From CBDDEC01 sp965198045 (lineage in GTDB: Bacteria; Chloroflexota; Dehalococcoidia; UBA2979): 64,000 nt of DNA. Within the stretch, counting starts at the first letter, position 1; every line of letters begins with the position of its first letter. A program made the translations under genes and the position numbers. The notes under the pieces are model-generated. The model was not told the origin of the DNA. It did no database searches and saw only the letters and a list, made by a program, of their open reading frames with translations. This document shows positions 51,115 to 60,019 of this stretch, piece by piece. The DNA is taken from contig CBDAOL010000009.1 of assembly GCA_965198045.1 (NCBI GenBank), positions 186,001 to 250,000 on the forward strand, given 5' to 3'.

Positions 51115-52128
51115 ATGCCCGGTGCGCCCACGGCAGGGACGAAGTACGAGGCGGTGGCGGGCTGGGCCAAGATCCCGCACGGCATCTGGCTACGCGAAGC
51201 GACCGCGGTGGCTGTCGACTCGGAGGACCGGGTCTATGTCTTCAACCGCGGCAACGTGCCGATGCTGGTCTTCGACGCGGACGGCAACCTCATCGACTCG
51301 TGGGGCAACGAGACACCACACGAGGGCGTCACGACGATCACCGACCCCTACGGCACGAAGCGCAAGGTCTGGGACGGCGTTCAGTACGTCTGGCCGCACT
51401 CCGTCCGCGTCGACCCCAACGACGATCTGTGGCTCGTCGATGTGCACACGCACACGATGACGAAGACGACGCGCAGCGGCGACGAGATCATGCACATCGG
51501 CAGCGGCGAGGCTGCGGTGAAGCAGAGTGGCGAGCCGTTCAACCGTCCGACCGATGTCGCGATCTCGCCCTCGACGGGCGACATCTTCATCAGCGACGGC
51601 TACGGCAACTCGCGCGTGCATCGCTACGACGCAGAGGGCAACCACCTGCTGTCGTGGGGCGAGCCCGGCGCGGATGATGGGCAGTTCAGCCTCCCTCACA
51701 ACATCTCGATGGTCGATGACGATCATGTGATCGTCTGCGACCGCGAGAATCACCGCGTCCAGGTGTTCACTATCGATGGCGAGTTCGTGCGCACGTGGCA
51801 CGTGCACCACGCGGTCGCCGTGACGCGCGGCCGAGGCGAGGACGATGCGCTGTACGTCGCGGAGCAGGGACCGCCGCCGGTGCAGTTCGGCGTGCCGAAC
51901 CTCGGTCACCGCGTGTCGATCTACATGCCGGAGGGCGAGCTGATCACGCGCCTCGGCGCCCCGCTGCCGGGCGAGTCGCCCGACCAGTTCCTGTGGCCGC
52001 ACTCGATCGCGACCGACTCCCGCGGCGATGTCTATGTCGCCGAGGTGTCTTACGTCGAGGTAGGCAGCCGCCTCGACCCGCCGCGCGAGATGGTGAGCCT
52101 GCGCAAGTGGCGTCGCGTCAGCGGCTGA
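51115..52128 (+). CDS. NHL-repeat / six-bladed beta-propeller protein (peptidyl-alpha-hydroxyglycine lyase-like)
   Basis: This 337-residue protein is a beta-propeller with NHL-type repeats: AVAVDSEDRVYVFNRGNVPM, PHSVRVDPNDDLWLVDVHTH, PTDVAISPSTGDIFISDGYG and PHNISMVDDDHVIVCDRENH. The order and the GYGNSRVHRYDAEG strand resemble the lyase domain of peptidylglycine alpha-amidating monooxygenase. No signal peptide is evident. GGAGGT lies about six bases upstream of the ATG. The catalytic Zn/Ca ligands cannot be verified, so lyase activity is a possibility only. It is followed after 15 bases by a PPOX-type gene. Confidence 0.87.
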   Translation: MPGAPTAGTKYEAVAGWAKIPHGIWLREATAVAVDSEDRVYVFNRGNVPMLVFDADGNLIDSWGNETPHEGVTTITDPYGTKRKVWDGVQYVWPHSVRVDPNDDLWLVDVHTHTMTKTTRSGDEIMHIGSGEAAVKQSGEPFNRPTDVAISPSTGDIFISDGYGNSRVHRYDAEGNHLLSWGEPGADDGQFSLPHNISMVDDDHVIVCDRENHRVQVFTIDGEFVRTWHVHHAVAVTRGRGEDDALYVAEQGPPPVQFGVPNLGHRVSIYMPEGELITRLGAPLPGESPDQFLWPHSIATDSRGDVYVAEVSYVEVGSRLDPPREMVSLRKWRRVSG

Positions 52129-52143
52129 CGGAGGAGGGCCACG

Positions 52144-52678
52144 ATGCCCGGACTGACGCGCGAAGAGGTTGACGACTTCCTGGACGGACGCGGCGTCCTG
52201 ATGCGCATCGCCGGTCGATGCTAGCGGCGACCCTCACGTCACGCCCATCTGGTTCGTGTACGAGGAGGGGCGCATCTGGTTCACCCCCCGTGAGCACTCC
52301 GCCTGGCGCGAACACATCCTCGGGCACCCACGCATCGCCGTGACCATCGACGAGGAGGCCGCGCCCTATCGCAAGGTCATCGTCGAAGGTGAGGCGGAGC
52401 TGGTGCACGAGCTCGGTGACGACGACATCTGGCGCGATCGCTACCGCCGGATCTCGGAGCGCTACACCTCGCCCGAAGGCGCCGATGCGTATGTGACGAA
52501 CACCATCGATCAGCCTCGGGCGCTGATGGCGCTCACCCTCGATCGGTGCCAGGTGACGACCTGGCGCATGCCCCATCGAGGTGAGTCCCGGACGGGCATC
52601 TGGCACCGTCGTTACTACGGCGAGGGGACGAAGTATGCCGAGGAGGCGGATGCCGCCGGCGAGTCCGACTCGGCATAG
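52144..52678 (+). pseudogene. Pyridoxamine-5'-phosphate-oxidase-like (F420/FMN-binding split barrel) protein, frameshifted
   Basis: From ATG 52144 (behind GGAGGAGGG-like sequence) the first frame gives MPGLTREEVDDFLDGRGVLM, the usual start of a PPOX-class protein, but stops at 52224. In the next frame VDASGDPHVTPIWFVYEEGR, YRKVIVEGEAELVHELGDDD and LTLDRCQVTTWRM complete a normal split-barrel domain. One indel near 52212 explains the break. Relatives are F420- or FMN-dependent reductases or oxidases. The 3' end overlaps the start of the sugar-dehydrogenase-like gene by 44 bases. Confidence 0.75.
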
Positions 52679-53837
52679 TCGGACGCACCTGGCCGCCGCG
52701 CTGCTCGTCGCGGTAGCAGCGCTGCTGGTGCTCGTCGCCTGCAGTGACGACGCGCGCCCCGACACACCACCCCTCGTCGACCTCGAGCGCGCGTTCGGGG
52801 GTCGCGAGTTCGAGCGACCGATCGAGGTCGGCGCCTACCCGGGCGGCCGCATGCTCGTCGCCGAGCAGGACGGGCTCGTCCACGTGCTCGCGCCCGACGG
52901 TGGCGACGCCTCGACGCTGATCGACCTCCTTGAGCTGGTCGACGCGACGAGCGGGCGGGAGGGCCTGCTCTCGGTCGCGCTCGATCCGGCGTTCGAGGCT
53001 AATGGCTACCTCTGGGCCTACTACTTCGCGACCGGCGAGCCGGCACGGACCGTCCTCGCGCGCTTCGATGTCGCGGAGGATCGCGGCGACGCCGCCAGCG
53101 CCGTCGTCGTGCTCGAGGTGCCACAGCCGGGTGGCAACCAGAATGGCGGGGCCATTCGCTTCGGCCCGGACGGGATGCTGTACCTCGGCCTGGGCGATGG
53201 CAGCGCCTCCTTCGACCCGTTCGAGAACGGGCAGGACCTGACGACGCTGCTCGGCGCCATCGTGCGCCTCGATGTCAGCGAGACGTCCGAGGCGACGCCG
53301 TACCTCGTGCCTCCCGACAACCCGTTCGTCGGCGTCGAGGATGCGCGCGGTGAGATCTGGGCATACGGGCTGCGCAACCCGTGGCGGATGGCATTCGACC
53401 ATGAGACCGGCGCGCTCTGGGGCGGCGACGTGATGGCCAGCGGGCCGGAGGAGCTCAACCGCTACGAAGCCGGCGGCGACTATGGCTGGGACGAGCGCCA
53501 GGGGTTCGATTGCCTCTACTTCCCACCCTGCCTCGGCGCATCGGACGGCCTGATATCGCCGGTCGCCGTGTACGAGCACAGCGAGGTCCGCTGCGCTGTC
53601 ATCGGCGGCGTCGTCTACCGCGGCGACGCCGTGGCCGATCTCGATAGGTGGCTGCTCGCGGGTGACTTTTGCAGTGGCGAGGTACTGGCCATCGATGCGG
53701 TCGCGCCCGGCGAGCGGCCGGTCCCGGTGGCGATTGCCGAGGGTGCTGGACCGATTTCCTCGTTCGGGCTCGACGCGGCGGGCGAGGTCTACGTGACGAC
53801 GTACGACGGCGCGGTCTGGCGGATCGTTTCGCGGTAA
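52635..53837 (+). CDS. Glucose/sorbosone dehydrogenase-like PQQ-type beta-propeller lipoprotein
   Basis: This 400-residue protein begins with a lipoprotein signal (AALLVAVAALLVLVAC, Cys36). Its propeller carries the soluble-aldose-dehydrogenase hallmarks GREGLLSVALDPAFEANGYL, GGNQNGGAIRFGPDGMLYLG with GLGDGS, and GLRNPWRMAFDHETGALWGG, then GGDYGWDERQG. It probably oxidises a sugar at the cell surface using pyrroloquinoline quinone, though related proteins can be non-enzymatic. The ATG at 52635 is used because GAGGGG precedes it; an ATG at 52650 directly follows AGGAGG. It overlaps the end of the PPOX-like gene. Confidence 0.9.
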   Translation: MPRRRMPPASPTRHSRTHLAAALLVAVAALLVLVACSDDARPDTPPLVDLERAFGGREFERPIEVGAYPGGRMLVAEQDGLVHVLAPDGGDASTLIDLLELVDATSGREGLLSVALDPAFEANGYLWAYYFATGEPARTVLARFDVAEDRGDAASAVVVLEVPQPGGNQNGGAIRFGPDGMLYLGLGDGSASFDPFENGQDLTTLLGAIVRLDVSETSEATPYLVPPDNPFVGVEDARGEIWAYGLRNPWRMAFDHETGALWGGDVMASGPEELNRYEAGGDYGWDERQGFDCLYFPPCLGASDGLISPVAVYEHSEVRCAVIGGVVYRGDAVADLDRWLLAGDFCSGEVLAIDAVAPGERPVPVAIAEGAGPISSFGLDAAGEVYVTTYDGAVWRIVSR

Positions 53838-53891
53838 GCCGCCGGCTGTAGGATGAGCGCGACGTTCCGAATGGCCTGAGAGGAAGTGCCC

Positions 53892-56135
53892 GTGGCTGGA
53901 TCGCTGGACGGCACGCGGATCATCGACTTCGGGCAGTACATCGCGGGGCCACTGGCCGCGATGATGCTGGGCGACCAGGGCGCGGAAGTGATCCGCGTCG
54001 ACCCGCCCGGCGGACCTCGCTACGAGACACCGGCGAACGCCGTTTGGAACCGCGGCAAGCGACGCATCACGCTCGACCTGACGAGCGAGGTGGATCTGGC
54101 CACCGCGCGCCAGCTCACTTCCACGGCCGATGTCGTCATCGAGAACTTCCGCCCGGAAGTCATGGATCGACTAGGCCTCAGCGCCGAAGAGCTGATCGAG
54201 GCTAATCCCGCGCTGGTGTACTGCTCGCTGCCGGGCTTCGCCTCGGACGATCCGCGGGCGGGGATGCCGGCGTGGGAGGGCGTGGTCGGCGCTGCAACGG
54301 CGAGCTATCAGCCGCGCGCGGCTGGCCACGAACCGCACTACACCGACGTCCCGCTCGCCTCGAACTTCGCGGCGTTCGCGGCGGTGAACAGCATCGTCGC
54401 CGCCATGATCGCTCGCGAGCGCACTGGGCTCGGCCAGCGCATCGAGACGCCCCTCTTCGACGCGATGTTCGAGGCGTACGGCATCCGCGGTCAGCGCGCG
54501 CAGGGCGCACCGCTGACCGGTCCGCCGCTCGGCGGCGTCGACCCGTGGGGTGGCGGCTTCTACCAGTGCCAGGATGACCGCTGGGTGCAGCTCCTTGTGA
54601 TGACGCCTCGACACTTCGATTGGTTCGCCGAGGCCTGCTTCGCCGACGGCTGGGCAGCGGAGGGCCTGGCCGACAAGGCACGGCTCCGCGGCGACCCTGA
54701 CCTGGCGGCGGAGCTGCGCAGCCGCCTCACTGCGCTCTTCCGCACGAAACCCGCGCTCGAGTGGCAGGCGATCGTCAACGCCGCCGGGACCCCCTTCACC
54801 ATCTGCCAGACGAGCGAGGAGTGGCTGCGGGATGAGCATGCGATCGCCACACGCTCCGTCGTGAGCGTTGACGATCCAGAGCTCGGTCCGATGACGCAGG
54901 CCGGTTTCCCCGTCACTCTCTCCTCGACACCGGCCCCGGAGCCTCGTCGCGCGCTCGACGCTGACCGCGACACGATCGTCGAGGAGCTAGCGACGCGACC
55001 GTCGCCGGCCCACGGTCCTTCGGGCGTCACGCTCGCGGGCGCCCTGGACGGCATCCGCGTGATCGACACGACACAGATCTGGGCCGGTCCGACAGCGGGT
55101 CGGGTGCTCGCGGAGTACGGCGCCGAAGTGGTCAAGATCAACGACACCTCAGGCGAGGTGCTGTCGCACCTGCACGTCAACAGCGGCAAGCAGAGCCTGC
55201 TGCTCGACCTCAGGTCGCAAGCGGGCCTCGAGGTGTTGTGGAGGCTGGTCGAACGTTCCAACGTCTTCATGCAGAACTTCAAGCTCGGTACTGCCGAGCG
55301 GATGGGGATCGGCCACGAGGCGGTCGCGTCCCATCGTCCGGACATCGTCTACGCCTCGGTCAGTGCTTACGGTTACGACGGCCCGCGTGGTGACCACCGA
55401 GGGTGGGAGCCGGTCGGTCAGTCGTTCACGGGCATGGCGCTGCGGATGGGCGGCGGCGAGCCTGCGATGCAGCCCTTCGCCGGCTGCGATTACGGCACCG
55501 GTCTGATGGGCGCGTTCGCCATCCTCCTCGGGCTGTTCCATCAGCTGAGGACGGGCGAGGGCCAGCAGGTGCAAGGCGCGCTCTCCATGACGGGTACGCT
55601 GCATCAGACGCCGTTCATGTACGACTACGAGGGCCGCAATTGGAACGAGCCAACGGGACCGAGCGCGAAGGGCTCCGGCCCGCTGCAACGCCTCTACCAG
55701 GCAAGCGACGGTTGGTTCTTCCTGGGCGCTCGCCCGGGCGAGCTGGCGAACGTCGCCGCGCTCGCGGGCCTGAGCGGCCTCGACGGTGATGACCTCGTGG
55801 CCGCGCTGGCCGCGGGCTTCGCGACGCGCACCGTCGAGGAGTGGGTCGCTGCGCTGACCGCCGCGGGGCTCGGTGCCCATGCGCTCGTGACGATCGAGGA
55901 TGTGATGGAGGACCCGTGGGTACAGGCGCACAACCTCAGTGTCGTGCGGCAGCACGAGGGCGTTGGCGAGGTACGCATGGTTGGTCCGTCGCCGCGCATG
56001 TCGGCGACCCCGGTGCGCGTGACCGCGCCCGCACGACGTCCGGGTGCGGATGCGCCTGAGGTTCTGAGCGACCTCGGACTGGCCGACGAGCTCGATGCGC
56101 TCGTCGAGGAGGCAGCTCTGGCGATCCCGCGGTAG
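53892..56135 (+). CDS. Tandem-domain CaiB/BaiF CoA-transferase (two fused class III domains)
   Basis: This 747-residue protein contains two class III CoA-transferase domains, each with the family start: LDGTRIIDFGQYIAGPLAAM at residue 7 and LDGIRVIDTTQIWAGPTAGR near residue 385. The first domain has ADVVIENFRPEVMDRLGLS and RIETPLFDAMFEA, where Glu replaces the catalytic Asp (VDVSL). The second has NVFMQNFKLGTAERMGIG and GQQVQGALSMTGT, where Gln replaces it. So neither domain keeps the canonical Asp. GTG 53892 is preferred over GTG 53886 because AGGAA lies about six bases upstream. The enzyme may use another residue or be non-transferring. Confidence 0.87.
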   Translation: MAGSLDGTRIIDFGQYIAGPLAAMMLGDQGAEVIRVDPPGGPRYETPANAVWNRGKRRITLDLTSEVDLATARQLTSTADVVIENFRPEVMDRLGLSAEELIEANPALVYCSLPGFASDDPRAGMPAWEGVVGAATASYQPRAAGHEPHYTDVPLASNFAAFAAVNSIVAAMIARERTGLGQRIETPLFDAMFEAYGIRGQRAQGAPLTGPPLGGVDPWGGGFYQCQDDRWVQLLVMTPRHFDWFAEACFADGWAAEGLADKARLRGDPDLAAELRSRLTALFRTKPALEWQAIVNAAGTPFTICQTSEEWLRDEHAIATRSVVSVDDPELGPMTQAGFPVTLSSTPAPEPRRALDADRDTIVEELATRPSPAHGPSGVTLAGALDGIRVIDTTQIWAGPTAGRVLAEYGAEVVKINDTSGEVLSHLHVNSGKQSLLLDLRSQAGLEVLWRLVERSNVFMQNFKLGTAERMGIGHEAVASHRPDIVYASVSAYGYDGPRGDHRGWEPVGQSFTGMALRMGGGEPAMQPFAGCDYGTGLMGAFAILLGLFHQLRTGEGQQVQGALSMTGTLHQTPFMYDYEGRNWNEPTGPSAKGSGPLQRLYQASDGWFFLGARPGELANVAALAGLSGLDGDDLVAALAAGFATRTVEEWVAALTAAGLGAHALVTIEDVMEDPWVQAHNLSVVRQHEGVGEVRMVGPSPRMSATPVRVTAPARRPGADAPEVLSDLGLADELDALVEEAALAIPR

Positions 56136-56179
56136 CCACCGCTCGTGCTCCTACGGGCGCACGCCGCTAGGCTCACGCG

Positions 56180-56947
56180 ATGACGGACGAGGTGACGCCC
56201 GGCGTCTGGTGGCTCAGCGGGACGCGCGGGTGCAACGTGTACCTCTTGCGTGCCGACGATGGTTCGTTCGTCCTGATCGATTCCGGCTTCGCCTCCTCCG
56301 CCGAAGCGATCGTTCGCGAGACACGCGCCATCGTCGGAAAAGCCAACGTCACACACCTGCTGCTCACACACCATCACGGCGACCACACGGGCGCAGCGGC
56401 CGAGGTGGCGCGCGAACTGGGCGCGACGCTGACCGCCGGCGAGGACGATTGTGAGCGCTTCGACGGTCGCGCCGTGCTGCCGCCGCCGCCCGCGCCACGA
56501 GGGATCCGGCGTCTGCTGCGTCGAGGGTCGAGCACACCGGAACGGGTGGAAGTGGCTCGGACGCTATCCGGCACGGCCGAGGTTGCGCCGGGCATCCTCG
56601 CTCACCATGTCCCCGGTCACACGGCCGGGAGCTACTGCTATGTCGCCCGCGAGGCGGAGACGTGCTTCGTCGGCGACCTCGTGATTGGCCACCGGCAGGC
56701 CCTGTCGCGCTCTCTCGCAGCCGCGAACAACGACGATGAGCAGTACACCCGCGGGATGCTTCGTTTCGCTCTCGAGGGAGCAACGGACCTTGGCTGTCCC
56801 GGCCATGGCCACCCGCGCCGAAGCTTCGTCGAGGCGCTGACCGCCCTCGCCCACGAGCCGCGCGAGCCATGGACGCTGCGGAATACACCCGGCAGGCTGT
56901 GGCGGCTGAGCGCGTTCGCTGGTTTCGTCTGGCGCAAGCGCCGGTAG
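56180..56947 (+). CDS. Metallo-beta-lactamase-fold hydrolase
   Basis: This 255-residue protein has the MBL motif THHHGDHTGAA (His64, His66, Asp68, His69), with VPGHTAGSYCYV as the third-ligand region and FVGDLVIGHRQ as the bridging aspartate. GHGHPRRSFVEAL supplies the last histidine. The set is complete, so it is probably an active zinc hydrolase of the glyoxalase-II/AHL-lactonase/RNase-like broad group. Substrate is unknown. The insert PPPPAPRGIRRLLRRGSS is Pro/Arg-rich and unusual. Confidence 0.9.
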   Translation: MTDEVTPGVWWLSGTRGCNVYLLRADDGSFVLIDSGFASSAEAIVRETRAIVGKANVTHLLLTHHHGDHTGAAAEVARELGATLTAGEDDCERFDGRAVLPPPPAPRGIRRLLRRGSSTPERVEVARTLSGTAEVAPGILAHHVPGHTAGSYCYVAREAETCFVGDLVIGHRQALSRSLAAANNDDEQYTRGMLRFALEGATDLGCPGHGHPRRSFVEALTALAHEPREPWTLRNTPGRLWRLSAFAGFVWRKRR

Positions 56948-57046
56948 GCGGCTGAGAACGCCTCGGTCGCCCCCTCAACCGCTCCGCGCGCATCCATTAG
57001 GAAACAGACCTACGTTCGTCAGGACGTTTAGTCGAGTATCTAAGTG

Positions 57047-58804
57047 ATGCTGAAACGACTGCTCCCGCGGCTCAAGCGCGTCGACGCCGAGGCGCTATCG
57101 ATCCTCGTCGTCGCTGACGACGCGGCGCGTACCGATCTGGCTGACGCGCTGAGCAGTCGTGTTTACACCCGCGTCACGTTCTGCGCCTCCGTCGACGAGG
57201 CGGCGACCTACCTCAGCGAGAGCATGTACGACGCCGTGCTGGTCACGAATCGAGGCGCCGAGCCCGATGTCGTGAGCGCGGTCTCGATCCTCGGCGAGGA
57301 CGCCTCGGGCGCGCCGATCGTGCTGCTGACGGACGAAGATGACGAGGCCCTGGCCACCGAGGCGATCCGCGCCGGTGTTCAGGACATCATCGTGGCCGAT
57401 GCCGGCCTCGAGAGCCACGCGATCCGGCGGGCGGTTCGGTTCGCGGTCGAGCGCCAGCGATTCCTCCATGGCGTCGAGAGCGCACGCCGTAAGGTGGAGC
57501 GCGAGGCCGAGACGGACCCGCTGACCGGGCTCAGCAACCGAACTGCGTTCGTCGAGCGGCTCAACGACGCCATCGAGGGTGCGCAGCGTCGAAATGACAC
57601 GCTCGCCGTCCTGTTCATGGACCTCGATCGGTTCAAGTTGATCAACGACTCGCTTGGGCATCCCGTCGGCGACGAGCTGCTGCGCTCGGTCGCGGAGCGG
57701 GTCGACTCGGTGCTGCGCGCGGAGGACGTGTTCGCACGCTTCGGTGGCGACGAGTTCGCGCTGATGATCCGAGGCCCGGTAGACCCTCGGGCGTCCACCT
57801 TCGCTGCGCAGCGATTGCTGCAACGGGTGGGGACGGTGCACAACCTGGGCGGGCGCGCGGTCAAGATCACCGCTAGCGTGGGCATCGCCGTCTTCCCCGA
57901 TCACGGCATGACCCCGGACGAGCTGCTGCGCAACGCTGACATCGCGATGTACGACGCGAAGGGCCGAGGCGGCGATCGTGCCGCCTTCGCCTCGTCGTCG
58001 CTGACCGCCGCCGTCGACGAGCGACTGGCGATCGAGCAGCGACTCTGGTCCGGCCTCGATCAGGGCGACTTCGAACTGCACTTCCAGCCGGTGGTCGACC
58101 TCGGGCGCGGCCGCATCACCGGCGGCGAGGCGCTGCTGCGCTGGCGCGATGGCGGCGAGCTCATCTCCGCGGCACAGATGATTCCGATCGCCGAGGAAAC
58201 GGGCCTGATCGTCGAGATCGGACGCTGGGTCGTCTGGTCAGCGCTCGCCCAGCTCGAGGAGTGGCGTACCGCTGGCCTGACCGACCTCACAGTGTCCGTC
58301 AACGTGTCGCCGGCCCAGTTCTTCCGCGGCGACATCGTCGCGACGTTCCGCAACGCGCTCGAGGCCGTGAATGTGCCGCCCGAGCAGATCGTGGTCGAGC
58401 TGACGGAGAGCGCCATCTCTGGCGACCTCGAGTTCGTCGTCTCGACGCTGAAAGAGCTGAAGGCGATGGGCCTCACCATCGCCATCGACGACTTCGGCAC
58501 TGGCCACTCGTCGCTCAGCCACCTCGTTGCGCTGCCCGTTGATGTGCTGAAGATCGATCGCACGTTCGTCGCCGGGCTCCCGGCCGACGAGGGCAAGGCG
58601 GCCATCGTCGACGCCGTCGTCACGCTGGCGCGACATCTGCACCTGCGCGTGGTCGCCGAGGGCATCGAGAACGTCGAGCAGCTGCGCTTCCTGCGCCAGC
58701 TGGGTTGCGATGCCGGTCAGGGCTACCTGTTCAGTCCGGCGGTCAGCGCCGACGAATTCGCTCAGCACGCCGGCGAATCAATCGCAGCCGCCCCCGCCGC
58801 CTAG
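57047..58804 (+). CDS. GGDEF-EAL cyclic-di-GMP protein with degenerate receiver domain
   Basis: This 585-residue protein turns over the second messenger cyclic di-GMP. Residues 17-135 fold like a receiver but lack the phospho-acceptor: YDAVLVTNRG stands where YDVVLLD is usual. The GGDEF domain (about 165-320) is intact with FARFGGDEFALMI and an upstream RAED I-site for product inhibition. The EAL domain (about 335-575) has GGEALLRW, VELTESAI, IDDFGTGHSSLSHL, LKIDRTFV and VVAEGIENVEQL, all key acidic residues present. Both cyclase and phosphodiesterase activities are possible. ATG 57047 is used; a GTG just upstream is also in frame. It has no clear ribosome binding site. Confidence 0.93.
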   Translation: MLKRLLPRLKRVDAEALSILVVADDAARTDLADALSSRVYTRVTFCASVDEAATYLSESMYDAVLVTNRGAEPDVVSAVSILGEDASGAPIVLLTDEDDEALATEAIRAGVQDIIVADAGLESHAIRRAVRFAVERQRFLHGVESARRKVEREAETDPLTGLSNRTAFVERLNDAIEGAQRRNDTLAVLFMDLDRFKLINDSLGHPVGDELLRSVAERVDSVLRAEDVFARFGGDEFALMIRGPVDPRASTFAAQRLLQRVGTVHNLGGRAVKITASVGIAVFPDHGMTPDELLRNADIAMYDAKGRGGDRAAFASSSLTAAVDERLAIEQRLWSGLDQGDFELHFQPVVDLGRGRITGGEALLRWRDGGELISAAQMIPIAEETGLIVEIGRWVVWSALAQLEEWRTAGLTDLTVSVNVSPAQFFRGDIVATFRNALEAVNVPPEQIVVELTESAISGDLEFVVSTLKELKAMGLTIAIDDFGTGHSSLSHLVALPVDVLKIDRTFVAGLPADEGKAAIVDAVVTLARHLHLRVVAEGIENVEQLRFLRQLGCDAGQGYLFSPAVSADEFAQHAGESIAAAPAA

Positions 58805-58845
58805 ACCACTCTCGCCTAGACCCCCGGCGCCTAGACCACGGCCGG

Positions 58846-59928
58846 CTACAGCTCAGGCAGCCGATCCTCGATGCCCAGCGCCGCGATCTCACCCTTGAAC
58901 CACTCGATGACTTCGGGGTGGTAGGGAATGCCCCGCTCGCGGCGGATCGCCTCCTCCTCGTGCTCTGGGAGGCCGGCGTAGTAGACGCGCTCGGCGCCCG
59001 GCGCCGTCTTCGCGTCGCGCAGGCGGCGCAGGTAGGCGTCCATGTCGTCCTTGAACTGATCCACGTCGGTGAACGCATCGAGGCGGAGCGCCAGCATGTG
59101 GTGGGCCTGTCCCGCGCGCCGGTCCGGGCCAGCGGCGCCCCCAGAGAGGACGCTCGTCAGCACCTCGATCATGACGCTCAAGCCGAAGCCCTTGTGCGAC
59201 CCGATCTCACGCGTGCCGCCCAGGGGCAGCATCATGTACTCCTCGGGGATCGGCTGCTCCTCCATGATCGGCGTGCCGTCCGTCGTCGCCACCCAGCCGG
59301 GCATCGCGTCGCGTCCGAGGCGCTGCGCGAGGCGCACCTTGTTGCCCGCGACGGAACTCATCGAGGCGTCGAAGATGAACGGTGGCTCCTCGCGCGTTGG
59401 CACGGCGATGGCGATGGGGTTGAGGCCGACGAGCCGCTCGGCGCCGAAGGTGGGCGTGACCGCGACGCCGCCGGCGGTCATCGAGATGCCGATCATGTCC
59501 TCTTCCAGGGCCATAGCCGCGGTATATGCAGCCGCGCCGTAGTGACCGCCATTGTGGACGGCGACCGAACCGATGCCGAACTCGCGCGCTCGCTCGATCG
59601 CGAGGCGCATCGCCTCCGGTCCGATTACGCCGCCGTGGGCGCCGTCCGAGTCGATCGTGCAGGCCGCCGGACTCTCGTGCGTGATGTGCCATTCTGGATG
59701 GAGGTTGATGCGGCCGTCCCGGATGCCCTGCACGTAGACGCGCAACATGTTTGACACCCCGTGCGAGTCGATGCCGCGCGTGTCGGCGTAGAGCAGCACG
59801 TCTGCTGACTGCTCGGCGTCGGCGCGCGGCATCCCGAGCGCCTCGAGGAGATCCTCGACCGTCGCGCGCATGTCGCGCGGGTCGACGCGGACCTCGATCT
59901 CGCTGGGGATGTGGAACTGTTCGAGCAT
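58846..59928 (-). CDS. Malate/L-lactate/ureidoglycolate dehydrogenase (Ldh2 family)
   Basis: This 360-residue NAD(P)-dependent dehydrogenase belongs to the Ldh2/AllD/YbiC family, with its own fold. Diagnostic motifs are DTRGIDSHGVSNMLRVYVQG near residue 70 and VHNGGHYGAAAYTAAM with the conserved catalytic His, then GISMTAGGVAVTPTFGAERL and GSHKGFGLSVMIEVLTSVLS. Substrates in the family include malate, sulfolactate, ureidoglycolate and other 2-hydroxy acids. It converges with the GGDEF-EAL gene and lies just downstream of malate synthase G on the same strand, about 92 bases apart, which fits glyoxylate or malate metabolism. Confidence 0.9.
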   Translation of the reverse strand: MLEQFHIPSEIEVRVDPRDMRATVEDLLEALGMPRADAEQSADVLLYADTRGIDSHGVSNMLRVYVQGIRDGRINLHPEWHITHESPAACTIDSDGAHGGVIGPEAMRLAIERAREFGIGSVAVHNGGHYGAAAYTAAMALEEDMIGISMTAGGVAVTPTFGAERLVGLNPIAIAVPTREEPPFIFDASMSSVAGNKVRLAQRLGRDAMPGWVATTDGTPIMEEQPIPEEYMMLPLGGTREIGSHKGFGLSVMIEVLTSVLSGGAAGPDRRAGQAHHMLALRLDAFTDVDQFKDDMDAYLRRLRDAKTAPGAERVYYAGLPEHEEEAIRRERGIPYHPEVIEWFKGEIAALGIEDRLPEL

Positions 59929-60019
59929 GGCGCGGCCTCCGAGGCGTCGTGCGGCGTGGTGTCCGCGGAGTATGCCCCTCGACGCGGCTTATGGGCGACG
60001 CGCAGGCTTCCTGGCGACG

